64,000 bases of DNA from Hydractinia symbiolongicarpus (lineage: Eukaryota > Cnidaria > Hydrozoa > Anthoathecata > Hydractiniidae). Positions 39,074 to 52,300 of this stretch are shown here, one piece after another. The stretch covers positions 12,073,001 to 12,137,000 of the forward strand of contig NC_079888.1 of the NCBI RefSeq assembly GCF_029227915.1. The letters are read 5' to 3'. Positions within the stretch are counted from its first letter, which is position 1, and the number at the start of each line of letters is the position of its first letter. Under the pieces are notes generated by a model. That model was not told the DNA's origin and did no database searches. It was given only the letters and a program-made list of their open reading frames with translations. The position numbers were made by a program, and so were the translations under genes.

Positions 39074-40460
39074 TGCGATTAGACAAGCTCCTGTAAAAGG
39101 GAATCAAGTAATGAACTGTAGTACCACATGGCACGTGTCTATTTATGTAAACACACAACAAATCTTAATAATGGTATTTTAAAACCTTAATTAATATTTT
39201 TAACAATCTTAATGCTTAGCTACGTTGTTTGCATCAATTTGCTCTCTGTTTGCAATTCTAATGCATTTCAAGTTAACATGACAACAGTATATTAAAAATA
39301 TACCAATGATTTAGACAACAAAAAGCACGAATAACCTCAACGTTATTTGTCTTCCTGTCTTCACATCTAATGAAAATTTAAATTCAAAACTAAAACTGAT
39401 TTACTAGCAAAGAGTTACAGACAGATTAACCTATCCATCTACGAACGAAAGTACCCTCCAACCTTAAATTGGTTACAGCCTGAGTTACGGATAGCATTGC
39501 TCAATCTTGTTTTTTTGTCACGCAAAATTTATACTAGCTACACCAATTTAAAAGCTAGATAATGCCAACAAATTATATTTTTACACCGGTAGACAATTGA
39601 AATGCCTTTGCCTGTTGCTATTCTTACGTGTAAACGTGAAAATAATTTAAAGACATAAAAATTTTATATGTCCGCCCTATTAAAATAATACTGTATTTCA
39701 GTGTAATCGCTTGCCTTTAACACAGAGAAATGATAATTTTAATGATGTTTGCTTTTTTCATCTTAAGGTCGGTTTTCATTAGCATAAAAAAAGTGTTTAG
39801 AAACAGTTGTCCAACAATGTTTTTTACGACTTTAATGGAAAAATCTGTTGTCCAACAAAGTGACACAAGAGATGTTCCGCAAATAATGTTGGAGGGTTAA
39901 AAAGTTTTTCTATCTTCACAACAATTACACAAAAACTGTTGCAAGACAATTACTGAATTTAATGAAAACCGACATTTCTAGATTTTAAATTGTAGAAAGT
40001 CCATTGCTTTCAGTTAATTATTTCTGTTATTAGGCACTGCAACAAGCCATACAATTTAGTAGTTCTAGCAGGAATTGAAATATTAATATGCAACACACTT
40101 ACATATATACTCATTAAAAAGTTATACAATGGAACAGTTTACAACGTAATTCGACATTTATATATGCTGACATATATAATTACCAATTGTAACGAAAAAT
40201 ATTCTCCTTGTGATCTATGGATTCATGTATAAATCGAAGCTGAGTATCTGCATTCTTGGTCACAATATGTCCGCCACAACAAGTATTGCATAAGCTAATT
40301 TTATTCTGAACTTTTTAAAGTTTACTTTTTAACATTCAAAGTGGACTTAGATCTTGATATTAGGTTTTTGATTAAATCCAAACTCTCGAAATGTTCTAAT
40401 TGTTACTGACGTCAGCAAACTGACAAATTTAAGCTCTTTTTGCCTGGCCTACATATGTGC
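39074..40460. other. Upstream of the metalloproteinase; one MITE, no gene
   Basis: This is the 5' side of the minus-strand metalloproteinase gene and should contain its promoter, but I see no distinctive element. A 206-bp inverted-repeat element (39768-39973) is listed separately. Confidence 0.45.
39768..39973. mobile_element. 206-bp MITE
   Basis: The left end GTCGGTTTTCATTA is matched by TAATGAAAACCGAC at the right end. The interior contains GTTGTCCAACAA-type palindromes and no coding frame. No target duplication is clear, so the superfamily is open. Confidence 0.65.
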
Positions 40461-42310
40461 AAAAGTAGCTACTTTGCAATTAATTAAAAGTAGCGACCTT
40501 GCAATCTACCAAAAGTAGCCACTTCGCAATCTACAAAAAGTAGCGACTTTGAAATCTACCAAAAGTAGCCACTTCGCAATCTACCAAAAGTAGCGACTTT
40601 GCAATCTACCAAAAGTAGCGACTTTGAAATCTACCGAAAGTAGCGACTTTGAAATCTACCAAAAGTAGCCACTTTGAAATCTACCAAAAGTAGCGACTTT
40701 GAAATCTACCAAAAGTAGCGACTTTGAAATCTACCAAAAGTAGCGACTTTGAAATCTACCAAAAGTAGCGACTTCGCAATCTACCAAAAGTAGCGACTTT
40801 GAAATCTACCAAAAGTAGCGACTTCGCAATCTACCAAAAGTAGCGACTTTGAAATCTACCAAAAGTAGCGACTTTGAAATCTACCGAAAGTAGCGACTTT
40901 GAAATCTACCAAAAGTAGCGACTTCGCAATCTACCAAAAGTAGCGACTTCGCAATCTACCAAAAGTAGTGACTTTGAAATCTACCGAAAGTAGCGACTTT
41001 GAAATCTACCGAAAGTAGCGACTTTGAAATCTACCAAAAGTAGCGACTTTGAAATCTACCAAAAGTAGCGACTTCGCAATCTACCAAAAGTAGCGACTTT
41101 GAAATCTACCAAAAGTAGCGACTTTGAAATCTACCGAAAGTAGCGACTTTGAAATCTACCAAAAGTAGCGACTTCGCAATCTACCAAAAGTAGCGACTTC
41201 GCAATCTACCAAAAGTAGTGACTTTGAAATCTACCAAAAGTAGCGACTTTGAAATCTACCAAAAGTAGTGACTTTGAAATCTACCAAAAGTAGCGACTTC
41301 GCAATCTACCAAAAGTAGCGACTTCGCAATCTACCAAAAGTAGCGACTTTGAAATCTACCGAAAGTAGCGACTTTGAAATCTACCAAAAGTAGCCACTTT
41401 GAAATCTACCAAAAGTAGCGACTTTGAAATCTACCAAAAGTAGCGACTTTGAAATCTACCAAAAGTAGCGACTTTGAAATCTACCAAAAGTAGCGACTTC
41501 GCAATCTACCAAAAGTAGCGACTTTGAAATCTACCAAAAGTAGCGACTTCGCAATCTACCAAAAGTAGCGACTTTGAAATCTACCAAAAGTAGCGACTTC
41601 GCAATCTACCAAAAGTAGCGTCTTTGAAATCTACCAAAAGTAGCCACTTTGAAATCTACCAAAAGTAGCGACTTTGAAATCTACCGAAAGTAGCGACTTT
41701 GAAATCTACCAAAAGTAGCCACTTTGAAATCTACCAAAAGTAGCGACTTTGAAATCTACCAAAAGTAGCGACTTTGAAATCTACCAAAAGTAGCGACTTT
41801 GAAATCTACCGAAAGTAGCGACTTTGAAATCTACCAAAAGTAGCCACTTTGAAATCTACCAAAAGTAGCGACTTTGAAATCTACCAAAAGTAGCGACTTT
41901 GAAATCTACCAAAAGTAGCGACTTTGAAATCTACCAAAAGTAGCGACTTCGCAATCTACCAAAAGTAGCGACTTTGAAATCTACCAAAAGTAGCGACTTC
42001 GCAATCTACCAAAAGTAGCGACTTCGCAATCTACCAAAAGTAGCCACTTCGCAATCTACCAAAAGTAGCCACTTCGCAATCTACCAAAAGTAGCCACTTC
42101 GCAATCTACCAAAAGTAGCGACTTCGCAATCTACCAAAAGTAGCGACTTCGCAATCTACCAAAAGTAGCGACTTTGAAATCTACCAAAAGTAGCCACTTC
42201 GCAATCTACCAAAAGTAGCGACTTCGCAATCTACCAAAAGTAGCGACTTTGCAATCTACCAAAAGTAGCGACTTCGCAATCTACCAAAAGTAGCGTCTTT
42301 GAAATCTACC
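40461..42310 (+). repeat. 25-bp tandem satellite, 74 units
   Basis: The unit is AAAAGTAGCGACTTTGAAAT followed by CTACC. The tract spans exactly 1,850 bases, i.e. 74 units of 25 with no length change that I can see. Units vary at few sites: GCGAC or GCCAC, AAAAG or GAAAG, and a linked pair giving either CTTTGAAAT or CTTCGCAAT. The first unit is the most diverged. Spacerless units rule out a CRISPR array. Confidence 0.95.
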
Positions 42311-42543
42311 GGTCGCAGAGCATTGACTGCTTGACGCCTTTGCCCATATTTAAAAAACGACCAAAAAAACTGTCGTTGTCTCAACATCCTTGTCCAAGGT
42401 TGTAATTTGTTATGTAAAAAAACTTCCCTAGCTACTTTATCGTTGTAATCAATATGCTCAACACTTAATTTTGAACTAACTAGAGTTGATTGTTTATCAT
42501 ATCCCTTATATGTAGTTTTACCTCGCGTCCCTTTTAGCTTCAA
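42311..42543 (-). other. Unidentified coding-like segment beside the satellite
   Basis: A minus-strand frame starting at 42543 reads MKLKGTRGKTTYKGYDK, then KVAREVFLHNKLQPW and RQRQFFWSFFKYG, then runs into the satellite. Before the satellite it has the composition of real protein (basic, Trp/Phe-containing). I do not recognise the family. It could be an exon of a transposon or a host gene; a donor-like GGTAGA at the satellite edge is possible. Confidence 0.35.
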
Positions 42544-44500
42544 ATCAGTTCGTTTTAATAAGGTGGTATTGTGCTGCGACTAACTAAACTTAGGTAATCA
42601 ACTATAAATGTCTTGACAATTCTTTTAAGTTAAGCGGATAAAACCGTAATTCCGTAATTAGATATACCTTATGGAAAAACAGTGCACCTGTATAAAAGTA
42701 GTATTTAGAAGTTTCAGCAAGTTTTAAAGTTGTTTTTTATAGGATTAGTCCTTTTATGAATACATCAGCAGAAAAAAAGATGAGATAGAGAGTCTTTACG
42801 GTAATTCAAACACCAAGATTCCGCTCTATAGAACAAAACGTATTGGGGATAAAACAGCAGTATTTTAATGAGACTACTGGTAATTGCAAACAGGAAAGTA
42901 AATTTAAGCGCCATTCATATAATACAAAATCCCATAATAGGATTTCCTCTTACAAAAAAAGTTTGATCTAAACTAAAAAAATGTGTCATATCATTTATAC
43001 TTCTGTTGTTAGCACATTATCGAATTATTAACAATAAGACTGGCATTACACCACCAGATTACATTAAAGTCGACAAAGCTAGTTTATAATGTTTCCAGGC
43101 ATAACTGTGAAACATACCATTTCTCGTACGGGAGAAACCCATGTTTTTTGGTAGCGCTCTGTTTTGTTTGGAGAATGGTGAAGACATCGTGCAAATTTTT
43201 TCCCAATATATACGCAGGGTGGAATTCGAGGGCTAAAATTTGCTGATATCTACAGCAATTTTTTTCAAATTACCCAGGGCTTCGCGACGTTGCCCATAGT
43301 ATTGGCTAGCGCTGAAACTTGTAAAAGCGACAAAACTAAACTTCACGACTTATTAAGAATTTATGACTGAAAGAAAACTCTGTACATAGTTTTTTTATTA
43401 ACCAACTATTAGTAAAGCGTCTTTTTCAAAATACTTTTTTTTCTTTTTTGAATCTCCACAAACAAATGAAAATCAAAAATGATTATCTGAAAAGATTGTA
43501 GCATCAACTGAGAAATTTTCTTCAAAGTTGAATATTTATTTTTTATTTTATTTATTTATTTATTTTTTATTTATTTATTTATATTAATTTTTTACTTATT
43601 TATTAAAAACAGTTGTGGAACATGTGGAAAACATCATCGTTAATGCGTCAGCAAAGTACTAAAGAAAAAGACCACCATGATTAGCGTGCAATTTACTGTA
43701 GTTAGTAACTAGTGTAAAAATCTGTACAATTATACACAAGAAGAATTTAAATAGTCCTCACTTTAATGCTTCAATGCTGATAATGCTTAAATGGGCAGTA
43801 AACAAAAGACATATTCAATTCTTTTGGAATTGATTCAGTAGATATTAGTTTCATCAAATCAATCTGGTTTAATGTGACAATTAATTGTGTCCAATATATT
43901 ATAGCAGTGGAAACTAGCTTTTTGGTCGTTGTTACTATACATTTGGGTTGGGAGGAGATCGATGGTAAATATTTTGGTCGGGTAAAGATAGTAGTTGAGC
44001 AAGTGAATTTGGGTGGGTGTAAAATATTTTAGGGAAGCGTGGGGATAAAGTGGTGGTTGTGAATTATTAATACAGTTAGTTACAAAGAGCTCTTGATTCT
44101 AATTAATAATATTTGTCTAATCATTAGCCCTAATGATAATTATGGGCGTTCATTTTTTTTAGTTAAAAGTAATTCCTTAGTGTTGTTAGTTCATAACTGC
44201 TACGCAAATTAACATGATTAGTGTTAGTATCAACAAATTTTCATAAAATTAACTACACAGGACACGATATCGCCTACTTTCAAGCAGTATAACACAATTC
44301 ACAACAAATTAGCATTTTTTTAATAACATTTTTTTCAAGTAACAATTAGCGCTATGAATGTTATTATCAAAAGGATTTTGATAAAAGGGATTTGAGCATC
44401 ATTATAAATACAAGCATTAAATAGAATACGGTTAAAATACCTTGCTATGATGTTTGCAATCTTGATGATGATCTGACGAAAGAACTGGCTGCAATAATAA
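42544..44500. other. No gene recognised
   Basis: AT-rich intergenic DNA including a TTTA-rich low-complexity tract at 43532-43604. Nothing coding is seen. Confidence 0.5.
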
Positions 44501-47334
44501 CCCAGCCGGCAAAAAAACGTCTTTAAGACGTCTTTAAGACGCATTTTCGTGCGTCTTTTTGGCGTCTTATTTTGGTCTTAAATGTCCGCTTTCCTGACGT
44601 CTTTTTTCGTGCGTCTTCACGACGTCTTTTCTATGCGTCGTAAAGACGTCTTTTTTTTAAGTTTTTAAGACGTCTTCCAAATGCGTTTTAAAGACATCTT
44701 TCAAATGCGTCTTAAATGCGTCTTTTCTAGGTCTTAAATGTCCGCTTTTCCGACGTCTTTATGGCGTCTTTTTGTGCGTCTTAAAGACGTCTTTTTCGCA
44801 GTCTTAAAGACGTCTTTGTAATGCTTTTTAAAGACGTTTTTTTAAATGCGTCTTAAGTGCGTCTTTTATAGGTCTTAAATGTTTGCGTCTTTTTTGTGCG
44901 TCTTTTTTAGTGGCAAATAAGACGTAAACTCTAAATAAAGTCATTCTAGAAAGCTGTTCAAACAACCTTTGTCCTTAGAGGGGTTAGAAATGCAGTAAAA
45001 CTGTATAACTTTATCTTTTTGTAATATTTTCTTTAAAATCATAAATATCATAAATAATTCTATATTATCAACAAATTTACAATAATTTTATTCACAGCAG
45101 TTAAACATCAGTATTTGCTCAAATTAGTTAGTTACTACACGTTTTTCTTTTTATGAGAACCTAGTTTAAAAGAACGTTGAGGATTAGTACTCAGTCTGAA
45201 TTCCCCCATAGATTAAGGACCAAATAATGTGAGTCTAGAATCGATAATTATATTCGAATACTTACAAGTTAAAATACCGTAGTTTTTCTAAATATAAAAA
45301 TAATTATTTTCACGCGTTAATAATTAAAGGGAAATAAAATAGAAACTGGAACGAAACTAAACACGCGTTAATAAAAGGCAAAAAATTTATAAGCCCGGAA
45401 AATAAGAATTTTTTTCAAATTATATTATCTGCCTTATGTTATAGAAATACTGTGACCAAACATAATTTGTTTTTTTACTTTTTTTATAAATCTTGTTAGA
45501 AGAACCATGGTACTTCCACTAAGTCGGAATTTTTTTCGGGCTCTTTCAATGTTTTCCGCCACAGGTAGGTTCCACTTTCCCAGAGCGTACTGTACTGATA
45601 TGTAAAAAGAATAAGTCTGTTTTGGTAATAAACTACAATTTTTGCTAAAAATGGCCTATGCGCGTTAATAAGAGGGAGTGTTAAATTAGACAAACTACGG
45701 TAGTTTTTGAATGACTATCCTGTATAAATGCTCGTGATAAATAAATAAAGACTAACAGTTCCAAATCCTGTGGAGCGAAATAAACAAACAGAAAAACAAT
45801 AACAAAAATATTAAATATTTCATTCTGGCTGGTTTGCTTTTTTGGCGACCGGCACCGCCCTTTTGATCAGGGGCGTTTTTTAGCTTTATTGCAATTTGAT
45901 TGCGCACATCGTTTTCCGTGGCTGCAGGGTACTTTCGTGCAATAGCATCTAAAAAAAAAAAGAAAAAAAAAGACGATTGTGAGATTTATTTTTCTTATTT
46001 TAATTCTAAAATTTGAAATAGGCAACTTTTTGTTGCAACCTCCGTCGTTCATTCCGCCTCTTTGACTTATCCATTTTTAAGAAACGTCAGTTTTTAGTTC
46101 AGGTCAAGTTACAGAAACGTGTCTGTGACCGGCAAAGTATATGTCATTTTCCCTTAAGAAATAGCTGCAAGATATCACAAATATTTCTCTGCATTTTGTA
46201 TGACTTTCTAATAATCTTAATTTGGAAATTTTATTAAGACACAGGTACTTTTTGTGATGTAAATACTTTTGTTTAATTTTAAAATTCAATTGTACAAGTC
46301 ACGCAGAATCAACAGGGTTTGTGTGTGGGTGGCGTGGTGGCTTTTGGGTGTAAAAGGCTTATAAATGTTTGCTAGCTAGCTGGTATAACTATAAACTTTT
46401 GTGACTAGGTATTTCCTCTTTAGATAGCATCTAAAACTTGGCTTTATGAGACTTATGGTTACACTACCTGGCTAGAAACACCTAGCTACAACCCTGGAAA
46501 AAAACATTTTCACTATTTTTTCAGGGTTGCAACTAGCATAACTACTAGCTTTAACAGTAAAAAAAGTAAACAAGAAAATAAATATATATACATGACCTTA
46601 ACTGTATACGATCCATAGCTCTTAGTCCCCAAACTCGCTTCACAAAATAAAAAGATAACTTTTTTGGTGCTTATGAAAAAACACGATCAGTTTTAAGAAG
46701 AAACAAGCCTCAGCTCATTGGGCTACCATATTGCCAGAACTCATTTGATGGATAATGCAAATAAAAACAAAAACAATTTTAACTTACTCTCTGCAATCAA
46801 CCGGTTTCCTTTCTCGACTTGGTTTTGTTTAAAAGTTACCGCCACTTCAGACGTTTAAAATTGTACAGACGGGGGTAATAATTAAGTTTTTTACTCTTTA
46901 ACCACTCTTTTGAATGATAAATGCAGATTTACTCTGCTATTTTAATACAATACAAGTTTTTAAAATCAAGTTATTGTAAGATATATTTTTTTTATTGGCA
47001 TTATCGTTTTTACATGAAAGAAGTAATTAAACATGTTACCCGCGGAGAAATGGTAGACCAATTATATCACGAATAAAAACCGGTCTTTTCTCGATCTTTT
47101 TTGCGTCTTTCAAATGCGCGTCTTAATTATGCACGAAAAAGACGTCTTAAAGACGTCTTTTATCACAAATGAAAAAGACCGTGCCTGAAAAAGACGCATT
47201 AAAGACGCCTTTAAAATGCGCGTCTGACACATGCGTTTTAAAGACGTTTAAAAGACGTATTTCGGGTGCGCGCATATTTCATGCGCAAAAAAGCTCCAGA
47301 AAAGGCGTCTTTAAAACGTCTTGTGCCGGCTGGG
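44501..47334. mobile_element. 2.8-kb TIR element with GACGTC-palindrome ends
   Basis: The left end begins CCCAGCCGGC and the right end finishes GCCGGCTGGG. The terminal 430 bp on the left and 250 bp on the right consist of many variants of AAAGACGTCTTTAAGACG, each itself nearly palindromic, so both ends could fold extensively. The target duplication is unclear. The centre is AT-rich with a possible minus-strand exon at 45830-45953. No transposase was recognised, so it is probably non-autonomous. Confidence 0.75.
45830..45953 (-). other. Possible exon inside the 2.8-kb element
   Basis: After a long pyrimidine tract and TTTTTTAG, the minus-strand frame reads DAIARKYPAATENDVRNQIA, then IKLKNAPDQKGGAGRQ. 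This has clear protein-like composition with a helical, DNA-binding-like feel. A candidate first exon upstream (MDKSKRRNERRRLQQK, near 46073) does not join in phase as it stands. The family is not recognised. Confidence 0.35.
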
Positions 47335-48535
47335 AATACTTATTTTATGACAGATTGGTATAATCTAAGAGGCAAGAATGAATGCTTTTGCTCTTTAGGC
47401 GTTCTTTTCTAAAGAAGATTTTTCTTCCTATATGATGTAGTAATTTGATTGAATGTCTTTATTGTATAAGAAAGCTTTTTATTGTGTTTTAATGCTAATT
47501 TATTTTGCAAGATTTTGTTAACAAAACTCCTTTACATGCGAAACAAAGAACACCGCAAATAGCGTTATGATATGCTTGTCAAGTTGATGTATAAAAGATA
47601 GAGTGAGATATGTACAATAGATGTGTATATCTACAAGAGATATGTATATCTACATACATATGTATATGCATGTAGGGGAAGTAGAATTCGAATTAGTCCT
47701 TAGTTAATCCTTAAAAACCAATAAAATCTAGCTTCATAAGTTTCAGATCAGTAAAAAGTCAAGCAGCGATTGTTGTAGATGATATTTTCCAACTGAACAT
47801 GAAGTGCAAATGATTTATTTATAATTGTACGTTTCTGTACTTTGCCTAACAAAGTAATATACTTCACAACGCTCGACAAGAACAATTTCGGTGTTACCAC
47901 ACTAGACTGTTACCATTCGTACTTTAGTTTTGAAAGTAAAAACGGCAACATAAAGAAATCTATTTCAAGGTTTTAACGGTTTAAACACCGTAGAACATTT
48001 AAACCAAAAAAAGAAGGAACTGTACAGGGGCAAAAAGGGGCACCTAAAAGTCTGAATTGTTGTGGTACTAAATGTTTTTTAAATTCTTTATAGCTACTGT
48101 TTAAAGAATGGATCATCTTTACAAACACCCCTAAACACTTGTTTGTATGTAGCGAGTGTCACTAGAAACCTTTGTTTATTACTAAATCGCCTTGCAATGC
48201 TGATAAGGAATTCCTCCTCGGTTGGCCGAGAAGCATATTGCGCTGTTAAGAGTTTATAAGTTGGTTGATTACAAGCCGAGAAGCGTATGCTGTTATGAGT
48301 ATATATGTTCATATAACTACTTCAGCGATGACTTTATTTTTTTTAAGAAAATCATTTGTTATTCATAAGGTTGAAAGTGACAATTCACCAATATGTTGTA
48401 TGACGTCAACATTGACAACGATCATATTTCTTTTTTTTATTTCCTATATGAATTTTTTGATTTGTTTTTATATAAGCAGAAGGAATTAGTTTTTCTTACT
48501 TTCTAAACAGTGCGTTGCATAGCTACATATTGATA
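47335..48535. other. No gene recognised
   Basis: AT-rich DNA between two transposons, with a palindromic TATATCTACA/TGTATATGCATG stretch near 47630. A 72-residue minus-strand frame at 48094-48312 has no recognisable domain. Confidence 0.45.
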
Positions 48536-49359
48536 CTTTAGGGGCAGAAACTTTCGCGGGCATTAACTTTCGCATGTCAAATAAAACGCGAATTATTTGA
48601 CAAAAACTTTTGCGTTTGCCAATTTTTGAAACAAATTTCCCGGAAAAAACTTTCGCGAATTTAAAATAAGGTTATATTCGCGTGAAAAAACTTTCGCGAA
48701 TGGGTAAAATCCAAGAAAAAAATTTATTCGTTAAATAACATCTCGGGTATTTACCGTAATCAAAAATGTATAAAATATACAAGGCGAAGTAAATTTAATT
48801 ATCTGCCTCTTCCCATTCTGAGTCAGTATCGTCGTCCCTTTCTTCTCGGGCAACTTACGGAACGTCTGGGATTTGTTAAATTCATCGGCGCACTATAAGG
48901 GTACTAGTCACAATAACAGATGAATGTCCAATAGTTAACATGACTTTAGGGCTTCCTGAAAAAAGGTGTTTTAAATGTAAAATAAATATTATGACGTCAC
49001 AGCCTCGATTTGAAGGTTTTTAAACAATCCTCTTTTCGCGAATATCTCAAAAAATAGAAATACGACAGTCTTTGAACGGCTTTTTTACCGTTCGTAATCA
49101 TTTTGTGGATGAATTACGTCAAAAAAATATGTCGTAAGTCCTGTGCGCATAGTGCGATCATGCTTTTCCGTCACTTTCACAAGAATATTTGTCAGAAATA
49201 GAATGTGTCGGCAAAAATTCACAGTTTTGACGTTATTGCCGTGCCTGCGTCGATACTTTTCCGTGATGCCAGCAGATGTAAAACGCGCGGGAGAATTTTA
49301 AATAGAAATGGCGGATATTCAGCGGGAATTGGAGGCAGAGAAATTCATTCTATAGTTAA

Positions 49360-52300
49360 ATGGCAAATTATTTCCAATGCGCCTTTATGCGAGGAGAGGT
49401 TTTACGTGAGATCCAGAGTGTAAGTTACCACCATGAAGACAGATATAATGCCTTCATATCTATGTTCCCTTCTTGTGTAAACTTGAAGAAATCTCACTTT
49501 AACAGGAAGGCTAAAGAGCTTGTTTCCTTTGTTAGAAAAAGAAAATGGCATGGCAATATCAGGGTTAAGTACTTAAAGGACTTTTCCAGAGATGTTTGGA
49601 ACAAATTCAGCAATGTAGAAAAAAATAAACACACAATCCATAATTGTGAAGGATGTTCTTTTTTACAACTAGAAGAAAAAAATACGTTTCCTACTGCAAC
49701 TGGACACAGAAATAAAAAATATAAAACATCAAAAAAGGTTTTCTTGGACATAACAAACACATTAGACAGTATTACAAATACAGCTATCAATACAAACACA
49801 CCGTTAAATAAAAATATGTCTATAAACACACCAATTGTGTGCAAGCGAAATACACCAGAAGCAGTGAACATAAATACACCTTTAAATACAAACAAGCCAA
49901 TAGATATAAACTCACCCAACAGGACAGAATTGGTGAGTGCTAACACACCTAATAAAATGAACACACCAATAAATAAGAAAAAAACAGGAGACAGCTCTGT
50001 CACCATCTCATTTGAAATACAGTCAACAAAAAATGACATGAAATATATGAAAATTAATGCAGAAGGAGCACTTAAATCAATAAATTCGAAGTGGGATAGC
50101 ATATATGACACACCGTTCACTAAAGTCCTCACAAAAATTAGATCTGTAAATTTAGTTGAGGCCAAGTCTGATTTGCAGAAAAAAAAGGAATTAAGACAGC
50201 GGAACAGCAGAATAAAAAAGTCCTTGGAAAGCAAATGTTATGGAAATGGCAAGGCAATGGAAACTGTTTTCGGGATCAGGCAGTCTGCATCTTCATACAG
50301 AAAATCACGATCGATCCAGTATTTTGAGACAAAGGATGAAGCTGTCCAGAGAATGATAGGTAATCATTACTCATTCCTTTTTTTTCTCTTTCATATCAAT
50401 TTCTTTGTAAAAACTAATTATTTATATTCACATGTTTAGGAAAAAAACATCAATGTGGAGAAGTAGATGCAGCACTAGGTAAAAAGAAGCGGCATAGCCC
50501 AGATCCTAATAAAATAAATTTTGATAAAGCTGCGTTATTGGAAGAAGTAAATAACATGGAAAAAGGAACCAAGGTATATATATGCATGCAATTGTGTACT
50601 TTTCCAGGAAGAAATTTTTTAATTTAATTAATAAAATTTATACAAAACTGTCGTGCAGTTAGCCAATAACAGTGCTCAATAAACATACAAGTTTAGAGCT
50701 TATTAGTAAAGGAAGTAAAAATTAACTTGACATTGGTTCGGTACTCCGAGTTTCGTGTTATACACTCATCAGCCAAATTATACAAGTGAAAAAAGTAAAC
50801 AAAAAAATTCGTATCTATCTATTTGACAAATTCCTAAGAGACATCATTAAATGCGTGGTGTTATAAACATGTGAATAGATAATTGGCTAAGTAATTATCA
50901 GTCCTTAGATTTATAATTAGCCAAAAGAAACTTATTTGTGTGACGACATTTAGCAATGAGTTCACTGCGTTTGTTTAAAAGCTCACTTTTGTCTTTGTAA
51001 AAGAGGATTTCAAATTTTTCTTGAAGACAAAGAGGACAATTTCGTGAATTGTTAGTGTAGCTTTGTACTTGCTGATGGTCGACCATTTGAGCGTCGGGGT
51101 GACGTTGCTTTTCTCTTTCAAGTCCCAAACGTATGATGAAAGTGACGTGCTGTTCTTGTACTTTTTGTTGCTAAAAGACTGTTTGTGGCCATTGAATCTT
51201 GTCTTAAACGATTTCTCAGTCAGACCAATGTAGACTTTCTTTTGGTGAGTGGGTGCTGTAACTTCGCATTTGTATATGACAGACGTCACTTGGCAGTTTC
51301 CTTCCAATGGACATAAAATTTATATATATATATATATATAATAATTTATTATAATAGCAGATTTGCACTGGAAATTTTTTTACGTTTTTGCAGTTTTAAT
51401 CATTCAGTACAGCAAAGATAAGCTCATGTAAAATCAATGGATTCTTGTGAAAATTCAAAAGCTACAAACTTTCCTCCAGTTAAATTAATTGAAGCATACA
51501 ATACAAAATCAATAACTAATTTTAGATAAACTACTCAGAATTAGCACGCAAGTACAATATACAACATACCACTGGAAATATGATCGTAAAAGAATATCTA
51601 CAACGCAACAATGTTGATTTGACCAAGTTTAACAACAACTTCACCAATCCATTTCGTGCTCGTCGAAGATATGAAAAATTTTCAGGTGAGTCACTAAAAA
51701 AAATTAATATTGGTTTGAGTAATTTCGCTCAAATATATTGAAATTCATATTGAAATTTAGGAATTGAAAGATAAAGGAACAATGTTTAAGAGTAACAGTT
51801 TACGTATTTCAAAAATAAATGCACTTGAGTTATTTATTTTCTTCTTACATCCTTATTTGTTAAACATTACATAAAATGTATTTTCTAGATGGTAGTGGAG
51901 TTTCAACACCTTTGCCTCCAACATATGAAAAAATAAAAGAAGAAGTATTAAAAAAAATTGAAAATGGTGAAATTTTATTGGGATCATTAATAGAACCAAA
52001 AACCTACAAAAAAGTGATCATAAAAAATGGGATAATACAAGCAGAGGAATTCACTGTTTTCGGACGTCGTATCCCAATAGATCAAATACGTTACAATATT
52101 TTTATTGAACATGACAGATTAGGAATCCTGAGAGAAACATCAAAAAAAAATCTTACGAGATACTTTATTTTATGGTCTGATCATTCATCCATACTTAGTG
52201 CTGGTCACTTATTGCTCACTGTGAAAGTTGTATATGATACTGATATATTTTACACAGATCAGGAAATATATACAAGGACAGGTAGAGGTTAATTCTATTA

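Noticed and set aside
40461-42310. CRISPR-like array
   Set aside because: Units follow one another with no spacers and the DNA is eukaryotic; it is a plain satellite.
49494-50234. 246-residue minus-strand frame
   Set aside because: It is antisense to the transposase first exon, is Phe/Leu/Val-rich from AT-rich coding on the other strand, and has no domain.
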